From Euglena gracilis (Eukaryota; Euglenida; Euglenophyceae; Euglenales), in contig CP154956.1 in NCBI GenBank assembly GCA_039621445.1, forward strand, positions 60,707,178 to 60,771,177: DNA of 64,000 nucleotides, given 5' to 3'. Positions 33,321 to 45,065 of this stretch are shown one piece after another. Position 1 is the first letter of the stretch. Every line of letters begins with the position of its first letter. Below the pieces are notes generated by a model. It was not told the origin of the DNA. It saw nothing but the letters and a program-made list of their open reading frames with translations, and made no database searches. A program made the position numbers and the translations under genes.

Positions 33321-34039
33321 GACCCTGGGAGGGTAGCAGCCCCATGGGCACAGCCCTCTGCGCACTGCACCCCCGCACCCCAGGAGGAAATTGTCCACAG
33401 CCATCCGCCACCCCCCCCCCTGGCTAGCAAGATCTCTCTGCAGGAGAACGGCCACCAGAAGTTGGCACCCCCTCCCTCCAAGCATATGGCCTGAATTCCT
33501 GCCCCCCCCCCCCCGGGTCCTCAGGCCAAAACGTTGCGGACTACACTATCCCAAGGGAGTCAGAATGGGCCGACCCCCCCCCTGGAGCACAGTGTTTGTG
33601 TTCCCGCACAGAATTTGTCGCCCCAAGGCCCCCACTGGGCCAGCAGGAGACGGCTGGTCCGGCCGAAGTGTGCAGCCCAAGACCCCCCCCCAATCGTGCC
33701 TGCTCTTGCAGACTCATCAAACGAGGGCCCGCCGCCTGGGGCAGGGGGACGCCGCCCCTCCTGGCCAAGCCGACCTCGGCCCATCACCACGTCCTGCTTG
33801 ATGGATAAAATGCAAAGCCGCCCTTTCGGATCTTCCAGACACCGCCCCCCACCCCACCACATACTTGGGATGGGTCTCAATGGGGCCTCCCCGGGGAAAT
33901 GCCCGGGGCATGGATTTGGGAGCCCGCCAGGACACGGCAAGAGGACCTCCCGCCCCCCCCCCCCCATCCCCGGCCGAGGGGGCGACGCGTCCAAAAAAAT
34001 GTCACTCGTTTCAGGAGGAATTTCTGGCCAAGCGCAGGG

Positions 34040-35465
34040 CACGTTAGGAGGTGGGGAGGTGGGAGCTCTTCCCCGAAGCCCTGGCCCTGAGACTCCGGGA
34101 AGTGGTGGCCGGGTGGGAAATACCGGGGCAAGGTATGGACCTCGAGCGAGGACGCGGCCTTCGGGCGCCGCCGCCCCCTGAAGTGCCTACCACAGCGCCC
34201 TGCCCCAACAGACCACTGACCGGGAACGAGGTAGTCCGCGTGGCACAAGCCCTCCACGCCCAACGCCCATGGCACCTCCGCGAGGATGGCCTACATTGGA
34301 CTCCTCCAGCCTGTCAAGCCCCGCGGTGCATCTCACCGCCGCGACCGCGTGTGGGCCGCAGAAACCGCATCAAGCTACACCCAACGGTCGTGTGTGGGGC
34401 GGCACAGGCTGAGGAAGCCGACCTCCGACCGCCGTGGCTGCACCGGGTATGCAGGATCCAGTGCACATGGGAAGACGTGGAGACTCTGTACCAGCGCCAA
34501 AATCAGCCACAATCGCGAGTCGTGTCGAAACGTGCAACATATTCCTCTTGTGCATGCCATGCCCCAGACTTGCAGACCCGCCTCTCTCCCAACTCTCCTA
34601 CTCACGGTGGCGCAGCGCTTGAGGAGATGTTCTGGGCAGCACATAGGGTGCAGTGAACGTGGTACCACCGCGGGGCTAGCTGGAGTCCTGCTGCCTGACA
34701 GCCCCGGGACGGCCATCCACCTCGAGGATGTGAAAAAGGTCTTCCATGTGGTGTGCCGTAGGACTTCCCACAGATCCGTTCCGTCTGGTCCTGGAAGTTC
34801 CCTCCCCGTCCTCCTGGAGGCCGAACCAGAGCTAGAGCTCCGCACCCCCTCACCGGACGTGGCGATGCCATCCTCACAGGCGGTGATGTCTACCCCCACC
34901 GTAGCCTGTGACAGCTACTATACCTTTCCGATTATTTTCCCCGGTCGATTATTTCCCCCCCCCACTTTCGGCCCAAAAACAGGAAAGCCGGACCCGGGCA
35001 ATTACTTCCCCCGGATGGCGGCGGCGCCCAGTCGGGCCATGCACACCATCGGGCTTGAAGTGGTGGCTATGTCTCCCCCTGGCAGACACTCCCGGCATCT
35101 GCACAGGTTGCCAAGCGGCCACACATATCCACAGGGATCACGAGATGTACTGCATCCGCAATAAATTTGCCGATGCCGTTCAGGACGCTTTGTTCAACTT
35201 ACTGTCCTCTAACGGCCAAAGTGTCCAATGTGAGGTCGCCATCCCAAACCAGCCCGATGGCTCCCTGCGGCCGGCAGATCTCCTCTTGGCTACGTGGCAA
35301 GACGGAAAGCCCACAGCCGTGGATATCATTGTTGCCCACAGATGGCAGTCCTCCGAAAGAACCGCCACGAGGGAACGCCGGAGGACCTTCCTCAAACGCC
35401 GGGTGGATTCACCAAGTCTGCAATTCCTAATTCAAGGTTGCAAAGCCACTGAAGAATGCCAATAG
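34040..35465 (+). pseudogene. Retrotransposon remnant, C-terminal part of a reverse-transcriptase ORF
   Basis: The last frame (about 35040-35465) shows the C-terminal signature of a protist/algal non-LTR-like RT family: C-x2-C...H...C knuckle (CTGCQAATHIHRDHEMYC), then KFADAVQDALFNLL, RPADLLLATW, AVDIIVAH and RERRRTFLKRR. The family assignment comes from pattern memory, not a search. Upstream 34040-35030 is open in shifting frames with GC-rich codons, probably the decayed 5' part. It stops just after RRRTFLKRR, where the locus at 51453-51800 continues. Confidence 0.55.
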
Positions 35466-35552
35466 TTTTGTCTGGGTCCGGGCCAAGAATGGAAAGATTT
35501 GTTAGTATTTTCAAACCTCAATTTGCAAACTTTGATTTTCTTTTCTGTTGCT

Positions 35553-35723
35553 TTTACAGCTATTTGTTTGGCATCCACAGCAAATCTAGAGCGCAATTTT
35601 TCACAATGGGTCATGTTTATGGGCAAAGACGGACAAAAGGACAAAAGGCTGGCACCGACCTTCCTCTTTCGCGCTCTGAACCCATCCGACTTACCTTCCT
35701 CCAGCGATGATGACAGTGAATGA
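35553..35723 (+). pseudogene. hAT-type transposase C-terminal (dimerisation) exon
   Basis: After a T-rich tract and AG at 35560, the frame reads ICLASTANLERNFSQWVMF, then KRLAPTFLFRALNP and an acidic end SSSDDDSE with a stop. The spacing of S-A-x-L-E-R-N-F-S and the later L-x6-L is that of the hAT dimerisation domain. N-terminal parts are missing here. The 3' flank (35860-35900, GCGACTTGGCGCTTGATCC) recurs inverted at 49690-49740. Confidence 0.5.
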
Positions 35724-36484
35724 CCGTCATCGTTTTTGGACCCGAACAACTGCCAAAGATGGCAATGGGTCAACGTCTTCTGCCCATATCTCATCAAAGG
35801 TCAACACAAAAGCAAGGGAAAAGGGATGTGTGCACATGGTGGCTTTTTTTCTGGGTTTTGTGATGCCAGCGACTTGGCGCTTGATCCAGCAGGGGTTTTC
35901 AAAAAAAAACCATTTTCTTTGCCGTTTTTCCAAAAAAAAAATATTTATTTTTGTGTTTTTTGTTTTTTTTATAGAAAAAACAAAAAAACGCCAGCTCTCA
36001 GATGGAAGCGACCCCCCTTGCTCCACACTTTGGCTTGATGGGGACAGCACAGGCTGGTCTTTGTATCTTCAAATGGTTGTGACTTATGCCTACTGAAGTT
36101 ATTTGGTGAAAGCGGCCCAAGGAGGACTGGAAAAAGGTCGACGGAGAGGAGAGTTCAAAAACAAGGATCCTATGCAAGCTGAGTCCAAGCAAGCAGACTG
36201 AAAGCTTTACAATTGGTAGCAGAAAGTCATCCTCTACCACGACCTTAAAAACAGGTAAGGAAATATTTACAACAAGTGTGCAACGTCAGGGTAGGAATGT
36301 CCAGGAATGGTTGGGGCGGTTGTTAATGAATGGTGGGGGGGGGGGGCGTTGGGGAAGACTCCTTTGTGGGAAGCCCCCCCCCCCAAAGGAAACATGGGCC
36401 AATTCTGAGTCCAGGTTCGGGCACCAGGCGTTCATTGAGCAAAGAGGGGTCTCTTGTAATCCACTGCCCAGGGAGGTCAGGGGG

Positions 36485-36935
36485 GGAAGGTACTATAACC
36501 TTCTGATAGTTTTCCCCCCCCACGGAGTCGAAAACTGGGGGGGGGGGACTTTCGACCGGTTTGGCCTCCCAGGTCATCTAACCAACCCGCTGGGGAGGGA
36601 GAGGGGGACGAGCTTGATGTAGATGATGGCCTGGACACTGAGTGTCATGACGACGCTCCGGCCGAGGCTGTTGATGCCATAGCTGAGCGTTTGGATGCTG
36701 AGCTTGCAGCCCAGCTCCATGCCCAACTCAACAATTTGCGCCCTCATCGCAAGTGACCCTGCTAAAAATGGTCTCCCCTTGGCTTCATGTTCCCCTCCTT
36801 GCAGTGATCCACGCTTTCCTGGGACTCGATTTTTTGGGGGGGGGAACTTTCAGACGGGTCGCCATTTTCTGTTTTTGGCCAAAAAAGTGGGGGGGGGGGA
36901 ACTTTCGACCGGGGAAAACTATCAGACGGTCATAG
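36485..36935. repeat. G-tract elements with AACTTTCGACC / GATAGTTTTCCCC ends
   Basis: Two copies (36485-36565 and 36830-36935) share GGGGGGACTTTCGACCGG and, inverted, TTCTGATAGTTTTCC. Also seen in part at 34925-34975. Confidence 0.6.
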
Positions 36936-37439
36936 TAGCCAAAGCCACCTTTTCAGTCCTCACATACACTGTCACATGGAACCTATTTTCAAAACTTTTG
37001 GGTGCAAAAATATATCCAATTAGGAATTTATCACACATTTTTGTCAATTTTGATTCCTAATTTGGGTACCTAATTAGGGGCCATTTTTTGGCTCCCACTG
37101 GGATGCGGAAACCCTCACCTGGGATACCCGCCATTGCTGATTAATCGAATCGTTCGGCACAGGGGGATTAATCGTTCATTTTGGATGTCAACCATGACGG
37201 GTGCGACAACTACTGAAAACATCCAATTTCGAACAATAATCAGTCAGATAGTGCACCACTTGGTACACCATGAAAGTGGTTGTTAAAACTGGCCAACGAG
37301 TCAGCGAACGTGCCAGTGAAACGCTGTGCGAAACTTATCAGATGCAGCGATTCCTAATGAGCTTCGGCGGTGAAAATTGAGCAAAATAATAAATGGGCAC
37401 GCAAAGAAATGGTCTGAGTTCTTTATTTGAAGTCCTCAC

Positions 37440-38640
37440 GTCCCGTTTTTATATCGAGAACTGTGTCCCAGACGCTGGTTCAGACGTGAAACCTGTGCCT
37501 GGGACGCCGGTTCGGGCGGTGGCTACCGCCCGAACCGGCGACCCAGGCACAGGTTTCACGCTGAAAACATCCAATTTCGAACAATAATCAGTCAGATAGT
37601 GCACCATTGCTGGTATATCATGAAAGTGGTTGTTAAAACTGGCCAACGAGTCAATGAACGTGCCAGTGAAACGCTGCGTGAAACTTATCAGATGCAGCGA
37701 TTCCTAATGGGCTGAGGAATCACGGCCAATTTCGCCCAAAATCCCCATGTTTGGGGCAGTTTTGGGCGACTTTGGCCCAAATGGGCCGCCGGTCAAAAAA
37801 TGGCAGATTCCACTGATGAAGCCATGTTGTCCATCAATCGAAAGCTCTTCTCAAGGGCTTTCGGTAGATGCCACAGGATTCGGCCATAAGGCACGCAGCA
37901 CTTATTTTCAGCGATCGTGTATTCCAAAATTTGCATCCTAATTTGTCAAATCCCACAGCTCAGGTTGCATATTGTATATCAAACGAAAGGTCTCGCCAAC
38001 ACCTGTCGCTTGGTACCCACATAACTGAGCCAAATTGCAAAGCGCTCCCAAAATCAGCGATCGCATTTTCCGTATTTTTGGACCCCATTTGCAATTCTGA
38101 AATTACACTTTTCAGTGCAATGTTACCCATCAATCGAAAGCTCTTCTTAAGGGCTTTCAGCAGATGCCTCAGATTTCTGCCATGCTGTGTGGTACTCCAC
38201 TTCAGAAAATCTCCAAAATTGGCCAAAAAGAAATTGTTCCTCAAAAACCCCCAATTTCTGGCCCAAGACCACCCAAGAAACTACTCAAATATGATTGCCA
38301 CCTATCTACAAACCCTTTTGGACACTTTTTGGCACTTTTTATTTGGGGGGGGGTGAGGGCAGGCAACAATTTCATGGCAAAAAGGAGGGGAAACATGAAA
38401 TTTTTGTGGAAGTAAGGTTGTGCCAATTAATCGTTTCGAACTTGCGAACGATTAATCGCGTGAGTGTCTCGGACGATTAACGATTAATTAGTCCCTTCCG
38501 ATTTTTTGTTATTGAAACCGTGTCTGGGGGCTGTGGTTTCACGCCCGAACCGGCGTATGGGACGCCGGTTCGGGCGGGAAATTTCTGCGCCAAACTGGCG
38601 TCCCAGACGCTGGTTCGGCGTGAAACCGGCGTCTGGGGGA
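37440..38640. mobile_element. Composite foldback element, copy A
   Basis: Bounded by CGCCGGTTCGGGCG palindromes (37497-37545 and 38518-38640). Inside are AAAGCTCTTCTCAAGGGCTTTC units at 37840, 37980 and 38135 and the words TTCAGCGATCG and GCATTTTCCG. Same arrangement as 47230-48180 and 58740-59110. No transposase frame. Exact edges not fixed. Confidence 0.6.
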
Positions 38641-39254
38641 CCCATTTGGCTTTTGGCCAGGCTCCTTCAGACGCACCCTGCATCAAAATTAAGGTTAATT
38701 GCCAAAAAAATTTAAATGGGGGAGGGTTGTTTCCATTCCCCAGTGTCCCCCAGTGAGTCCTTTTCATTTGGTGATGTCTTATGTGGCAACAACACGTTCA
38801 TTCGCCAGACCTGGGGTCCCCTTTCTGCTTTCATTAAAACACCCTTATAAGGCCATAAGTGCAGACACGATTGCGTATATCATAAAATAATTTTTGGCAA
38901 AACATGGGGTATCCCCCAAATTGTGGGGGGCGCATTCCAACAGAGGGGCAGGGGTTGGTTTGCTAAAAAAAATTAGACCTTTGTGCCCAAGAAGTCTGTA
39001 AAATTGGTCAGTGGAGGAGGGTTGGGCTTTTACAGCCCCGAAGCCTTGGTGCCAAAGCGTTTTAGAAAATGTCCTGGCCCCAATTAGCCAATTGGGGGGG
39101 GGGGAGAGAATTAGGGCGGGGGGGCTCGAGGACCCCTACCAACAAAATTTTCCCCTGTGCAAAATTTGTCGATTTTTTGAGCATAGATTGCTCATGACTT
39201 TTCTTATCCGGTGAATTTTAAAAATTTTGAAACGGATACTTTTGGAGGCTTTTT

Positions 39255-39370
39255 AAGTCCGTGTACCCCCCCCCTCCGACTCAGGACAAAGTCGGTGTAC
39301 CCTACGACGGACTCAGGGGTGACAAAGTCCGGGGGGGGGGGTGCGAACTTTGTCCTGAGTCCAGTGTACC
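39255..39370. repeat. GGACTTTGTCCTGAGTCC foldback, copy 1
   Basis: CTCAGGACAAAGTC at the left and GACTTTGTCCTGAG... inverted at the right of a C-run/G-run core. Same family as 41386-41510. Confidence 0.7.
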
Positions 39371-40097
39371 CCCCCCATTTCCACCAATGGCCACCTTGAT
39401 GTTTCCACCACTAGGACTAATGCGAATGGAGCCCCAGAACAATTACCCTCTTGCTGTTGTGACGCGTCAGGGGAATAGGGAGCAGCTACCGTAAAAACCT
39501 GGTATTGCCACTGAATGTCTCCAGGGGAAAAAAACGGTAGCAGACAGTTGGTGTCCCCCTCATTGCTTTCGCTTCGTGTTCTCGACATGAGCTGGCAAGG
39601 GAGGCATCTCCCGGCCGTCGCAACGAGGACAACACCAACTGTTGCGGGGAGGGGGCATGGAACGGCCTGAATCAAAGTGCATAGAACGAACGTAATCAAA
39701 CTCCAAAATTTTCAGCCGTGATGTTGTGTTCACAACTGTAACGAACTTTGGAAAATGGCATTTTGCTTTTGGGACGATGGGATTCTTGGTTTTTGTTGAT
39801 TTGTATTTGTTTGTATAGCACAGCCAATGCGTTGACATACAATGTCAACGTTTGCGGAGCCCATTCGTACATGGGCACCCCAGCCCGTTGACATGGAAGC
39901 TGCTTTTGTGCCTTTGTCGCAATCTTCTCAGCTTCTGTGTCATGCAAAACGTGTGCCGAATGGAGATCAGGCGGTGAACTTTGGGTTTTTCGGGCGGGAC
40001 CCCCCCACCCCCCCCTCTTCATTGGAAATACATGGCGGTGAACTTCACCAGTGAACTTCACCGGTGAACTTCTTTCTCCATTCTCTTTCTTTCTCCA

Positions 40098-40928
40098 TTA
40101 AAACCGTTAACCGTTCACGGGCGGAAATTCCGTTCACGGGTGCGCACTACGGCACCCGTGAACGGCCAAAGTTCACCCGTGAACGCCAAAAACGAGATTT
40201 TTGACCCCCTAGGCATCTCGTTAGGAAGCGCTTGCCTACTGCGAGGAAGCCCGTGAACTTGGTTAACGGTTTTAAGACAAAAGCGGGGTCCGATCACGAT
40301 TCCCGGTGGAGAAACGGGGGGCGCCTACGGCGCCCCCCGTTTCTCCACCGGGAATCGTGATCGGACCCCGCTTTTTCTTATAAAAACCGTTAACCGTTCA
40401 CGGGCTTCCCCACGTGAGGAAACGGGGTGCGTTCACGGGTGCGCACTACGGCACCCGTGAACGGACCCCGTTTTCACATATGCGCACCCGTGGTCGGTTC
40501 ATCTGTGCTTCCATCATGTTTCCAAAACGCTTCATCGGACTGTGGGGAAAAGCAGCAGACAGACAGAAACACAAATGTTAAAAACCCCAAAAAATTCAAA
40601 TTCCGATCACGGGTAACACCTTGCGCAACCGTGGTCGGTTCACGGGTGCACGCACGGCAGCCGTGGACGGAAATTCCGTTCACGGGTGCGCACTACGGCA
40701 CCCGTGAACGGCCAAAGTTCACCCGTGAACGCCAAAAACGAGATTTTTGACCCCCTAGGCATCTCGTTAGGAAGCGCTTGCCTACTGCGAGGAAGCCCGT
40801 GAACTTGGTTAACGGTTTTAAGACAAAAGCGGGGTCCGATCACGATTCCCGGTGGAGAAACGGGGGGCGCCTACGGCGCCCCCCGTTTCTCCACCGGGAA
40901 TCGTGATCGGACCCCGCTTTTTCTTATA
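40098..40928. mobile_element. Nested foldback cluster with 260-bp direct duplication
   Basis: 40123-40382 and 40669-40928 are identical by eye (offset 546). Each contains a small hairpin (CCGTTCACGGGTGC/GCACCCGTGAACGG) and a 97-bp palindrome (40279-40375 in copy 1) with loop TAC. AAAACCGTTAACCGTTCACGGG occurs inverted as CCCGTGAACTTGGTTAACGG, acting as terminal repeats. Confidence 0.85.
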
Positions 40929-41385
40929 GAAATTCCTTTGGGGGCGAAGCCCCCAACCCCCCCCCCACCCTTGCCTAACCTCCAAAGCACCCACTTTGCA
41001 AACGCCACCATGTAGTCATCCTAATCAGTGGTGGCATAGCCTCGCAGTTCGCGAACTTTTTGAAAATTGGCGAGGCGGTATATCCCCCCTTCTGATTTTT
41101 GACGCTGCCCTGGGCTGGGGCACAGTTTGGGTGAAAACATCCCCAATAAGCTCTGTGTCCGCAGTTTCTGTGTTCTGGGGTTCAACTGCCACCTTCAACC
41201 CTGCCAACCACTTTGCGGGTGTTGGCAAAGGTCCCAAGACAGCCTCGGCGACGCTCACGACTTGTGCGGGCAACATGGAGCTGTGAAGACAAAGACAAGT
41301 GTACCCTGAGCGACACTAACGTTCCTCATTAGGATACACCGACTTTGTCCTGAGTTGGAGGGGGGGTAGTACACGGACTTAAAGC

Positions 41386-41510
41386 AAGACCCCCCTACAC
41401 GGACTTTGTCCTGAGTCCGGTGGGGGGGGGGGCACGGACTTTGTCCTTCGGACAAAGTCCGTGCCCCCCCCCACCGTACTCAGGACAAAGTCCGTGTAGG
41501 GGGGGGTCTT
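41386..41510. repeat. 125-bp near-perfect palindrome, GGACTTTGTCC family
   Basis: Arms of about 61 nt around TTC at 41447-41449. Includes an inner CACGGACTTTGTCC hairpin and an outer ACACGGACTTTGTCCTGAGT pair separated by G/C runs. Confidence 0.85.
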
Positions 41511-41659
41511 TCTTGATATAGAGCCCTTTTTGCCGAGATTGACCGGTCTTGTCCCGGAGGGTAATTAGCCAATTGGGGGGGGGGGGCAAATGGGGGGGGG
41601 GGAGGGTAGTTGCGCAACATCCCCTTTTGCCAATTGACATATTTTGGGTCAAATTCATA

Positions 41660-42868
41660 CAGGCGGGCGTTTAAAAGCGACAGGCACTTAATACGTCGGC
41701 ATTAAAAGCGACAGGCATTAAATCCGTTTTCGTCCCGGAACTCGGGGGTTTAAATCCGCCGCGGCCGGGCGAGGAAAAACTTTCTTCTCCCAGGTTCAGT
41801 AAAAACAAAAAACTTTGATCTCCTGTGCGTATTTCCGGAAAAATTTTATGAGCTTCTGCGTTTGCCAGACCGGCTGGTGCAACAAAAAATGTGTCACCAC
41901 CCAAAAAAAAATAAAACCCGTCCTTGGACGCTCCCCTTCCCAACCCGAGAACGGACCAAGGACACCCCTGGCCGAAAAAACAAATCTGGACCCCCACTTT
42001 TTGCCCCGCGTAAAAAAAAAACCTGATCTGTTGTTCAAGCTGGGACAAAAAAACTGAACCCAAGATGGGCATCACGCCCCAAAATGGGTCCACCCAGGAT
42101 GCACCAGAAAACTGACCCAAAATGTTTCCTGCAGCCAAATTGTGGCATCGAAATGTTGGCCCCACCTGTGGCACCAAACTTCCCCCAAGATGAGCACCAG
42201 ACTGGCCCCAAAATGTGGCCCATCTCTGTGGCAAAGATCTGGCATCAAACTGCAAGTGTTTCCCCCATCTGTGGTCAATGTGGACCCAACATTTTGGCAC
42301 CGGGACAGGGGGTGAATATTGCATTTGCCTGGGTTGACAAAAAAAATTGTTTAAAGGAGCTTTTTTTCAGGGCAAGGCAAAACAGCTGAAACATGAAAGG
42401 AGTCGACTTACTTCTGAAGCACAGCATGATGAACATCTTCAGCAGCACCTGAAAACTTCACTCACTTGTCGCTTGACTCAGCTGACTTTCAATCAAACAA
42501 CTTGGCAGACCTTGAAACACTTGACTTGTTGCATTTGCACTTCTTCTGAAATTTGGAGGGAAAATGCACAGGAGAGGATCAAATTCATACTTGTTCTATG
42601 CCACTGTCTCAGCATGTTCCACAGTTGACCCCAGGTGTTCCTCGCGGGATTTCTCTGAAAGGAGAAACAGTCAACTTCGGCAGACACATCGGAACCAACC
42701 TGGGAGGGAAATTAGGAGCTTGTTCATTGCGCAATTCCTAAGTAGTTAAACCTCGCGGGGATTAAATCCGCCGAGGGGTCGAACCTCGTGGGATTAAATC
42801 CGATTTAATGCCTAGCGATTTAAATGTCAAAACGAATTTACTGCCCTACGCATTTAAACGCCTGCCTG
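41660..42868. mobile_element. 1.2-kb element with long terminal inverted repeats (CAGGCGGGCGTTTAAA)
   Basis: The left end CAGGCGGGCGTTTAAA and the right end TTTAAACGCCTGCCTG are inverted, with subterminal GGCATTAAA / TTTAATGCC repeats for about 100 bp inside each end. Inside are AT-rich stretches and a diverged array at 42060-42300. No matching 8-bp flanks, no transposase. Confidence 0.7.
42060..42300. repeat. Degenerate CCAAAATGTGGCACC... array
   Basis: About five units of about 45 bp containing CCCCAAAATG, GTGGCA and CCCATCTGTGG. The inverted form makes up 44750-45065. Confidence 0.65.
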
Positions 42869-43375
42869 TACACCAAAAAAGCGCCATTGCTTGGGTCGAA
42901 AAAAATTTCACCTCAAATCTGTGCATTTCTTTCCATTTTTGACCATTTCAAGGCAAATTTTCGATGGTTTCAACCAGAAATTGATGAAAAGCGCCCAAAA
43001 TTGCCACCTACATCAAAAAGCAGGCTGAAATGATGAATGAAAAGAAAAACTGAAGTGATGAAGGTTGCTGCATTGTATGAAAATTGAAGGCTCGATTCTC
43101 GGGTCACGAGGGGGTCACGGGGTGGTCACGGGGTGGTCACGGGGGTAGCACCCCCCTGGCTCCCCCCCATCCCGTCCCCCCACCCCTCCGACATGACATC
43201 GCATCTTTTTTATCAAAGGGCGATTCCCATTAAATGGGTCTACGTTGGACCAACGTCGCCCCCCCCCCCGTGTGGTGTCAAAATAACCTCCCCCCCTCTT
43301 CGGATGAGCAACTGGACGGCTGGACAGGGTTCCGGCTGTGCATTTTGGTCACCATGTGTTACGGCGGTTGCCTGC

Positions 43376-43484
43376 AAATTGTGGCTGAGCCCAGATTTCA
43401 GCCCGAAGACGTGTTTAGGGGGACCCCTTCGGGGGCCCCCTGGCTGAACACGTTTTCAGGCTGAAATCTGGGCTCAGCCACAAT
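43376..43484. repeat. Foldback, AAATTGTGGCTGAGCCCAG family
   Basis: Arms AAATTGTGGCTGAGCCCAG...CTGGGCTCAGCCACAATTT around a GACCCCTTCGGGGGCC core. Related copies at 47155-47235 and, one arm only, 48179-48215. Confidence 0.85.
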
Positions 43485-43520
43485 TTGTGTATAAAAAGTC
43501 GGCGAGACTGGCCCGTAACT

Positions 43521-43859
43521 ACATTAGAGTGGGTGGTCGGCCGACTAGTCGGCCGACCACCCACTCTAATGTACCGACTAGCTACCGACTAATCGGCCGA
43601 CTAGTCGGTAGCTAGTCGGTACATTAGAGTGGGTGGTCGGCCGACTAGTCAGGGATGATGCCAGACGGTAGACTGGGGGAGGGGGTTCTGGGTGGTCGGC
43701 CGACTAGTCGGCCGACCACCCACTCTAATGTACCGACTAGCTACCGACTAATCGGCCGACTAGTCGGTAGCTAGTCGGTACATTAGAGTGGGTGGTCGGC
43801 CGACTAGTCGGCCGACCACCCAGAACCCCCTCCCCTAGTCTACCGTCTGGCATCATCCC
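43521..43859. mobile_element. Nested palindromes, GGTCGGCCGACTAGTCGGCC
   Basis: 120 bp at 43531-43650 recur exactly at 43690-43809. 43652-43859 is a 208-bp palindrome with two mismatches noticed. Each 120-bp copy itself contains two palindromes (GGTGGTCGGCCGACTAGTCG core and GTCGGTAGCTAGTCGGTAC arm). The left 43521-43650 is half of a second element. Confidence 0.85.
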
Positions 43860-43943
43860 CGACCAGGGTCTCGAATCACCGTATCCAACGGGTGCTGTTG
43901 TCTACCTTGCAGAGCCGAAGGCCGAAGCCAGTTGATGCTACGT

Positions 43944-44530
43944 TTAAAAAGGTGTTCAGAGCCCGCCAAATGCCTGCCCTGAAATTCGTGGTCATGATTC
44001 ACGCAAGGGGTCAAAAACGCGAATGTGTGAATTCGGACCCAAAAAACGGCGCCCTCACTGAAAACGTGCCTGAACACAGATGCCTTCACTGAAAACGTGT
44101 CATTGCCACAAATGCCCTCACTGAAAACGTGCCTGAACACAGATGCCTTCACTGAAAACGTTTCATTGCCACAAATGCCCTCACTGAAAACGTGTCACCC
44201 CCCCCCTTTCTTTCTTTTTTTCCTTTTTCCCGCAGCCCTGCCAATATGGCCAAACGCACGGCAAACTTTGTGAATGGTCTTTTGCCACCACCCCCTAGGA
44301 CGGAACTGTTCCTGGCTGCTCTCGCGGTATACCAGCAAGATGCTAAGAAGCCGAAGGTTGACCCCCTTCATGGCACCTTGCTGGCACAGGGCAACACAAA
44401 GAAAAAGTCCGGCTCCGTGGGTGCAGAGCTTGCTGCTGTTGCCAACTGTTTGGAGTTCGCCAAACTGTGTCAACGTTGGCAAGCCTCTTATCCTGAGCTG
44501 GATGCTTTCTTTGTTGCCTGGACGGGATGG
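43944..44530 (+). repeat. Arm 1 of a large inverted duplication
   Basis: From AAAAAGGTGTTCAGAGCCCGCC through a 33-bp array (44045-44196) to the ORF at 44243. Arm 2 is 47152-46617. The arms diverge right after GGATGGGAG. Confidence 0.8.
44045..44196. repeat. TCACTGAAAACGTG tandem array
   Basis: About five units of about 33 bp alternating GCCTGAACACAGATGCCT and GTCATTGCCACAAATGCC. Inverted copies at 45555-45715 and 46905-47045. Confidence 0.9.
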
Positions 44531-44575
44531 GAGGTCTGGGTCTCGTTTCAGAAGTTTTTTTTGCACGTTCAGTGA
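44243..44575 (+). CDS. Unidentified ORF, start of a gene or element protein (copy 1)
   Basis: ATG follows a strong pyrimidine tract and CCCGCAG, so it may be a trans- or cis-spliced start. The frame reads MAKRTANFVNGLLPPPPRTE, later GAELAAVANCLEFAKLCQRW and ELDAFFVAWTGWE. At GGGAG/GTCTGG a donor fits, and after it the sequence no longer matches copy 2, so the shared part is probably one exon. No domain recognised. Compared with copy 2 it has 19 extra in-frame codons after PPPPRT. Confidence 0.45.
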   Translation, partial: NMAKRTANFVNGLLPPPPRTELFLAALAVYQQDAKKPKVDPLHGTLLAQGNTKKKSGSVGAELAAVANCLEFAKLCQRWQASYPELDAFFVAWTGWEVWVSFQKFFLHVQ

Positions 44576-44749
44576 AGCTGAAGTTCAAGTCAAGTTCAAG
44601 TTCAACTACATCGAGTGCTGCAACAATTAAGTGCTACGTTCACAACTTGCCAATGTGCTTCTGTTTTCTGTTTTGTCTCCCTGCAAAAAGCTCCTTTATT
44701 GACATTTTTTTTTGTCAATCAGGCACCTGCAACATTCACCCCCTCCCCC

Positions 44750-45065
44750 AGTTTCGTGCCTCATTTTGGGGGTCACATCTTGGCCAGAAGGGGGAAACAT
44801 TTTGAGTCCATTAGATGCCACATCTTGGCTGTGGGGCACATTTTGGGGCTGGTTTGCTGCCACAGGTAGGGGCAACATTTGGTGCCACATCTTACATCTT
44901 GGCCACAGTTGGGGGAGACATTTTGGTTCCAACTTTTGGCACATCTTGGGCACGCGGCACAGCTTGGTCATAAATGGGGAAATTGTACACATGGGGCCAG
45001 TTTGGTGCCACAGGTTGGGCAACTGGGCTCTCACATTTTTGGGGGGGCGAGTTTCATACTCCATC
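44750..45065. repeat. Degenerate GGTGCCACATCTTGG array
   Basis: About seven units of about 45 bp with GCCACATCTTGG and GGGGAAACATTTTG. Inverted relative of 42060-42300. Confidence 0.65.
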
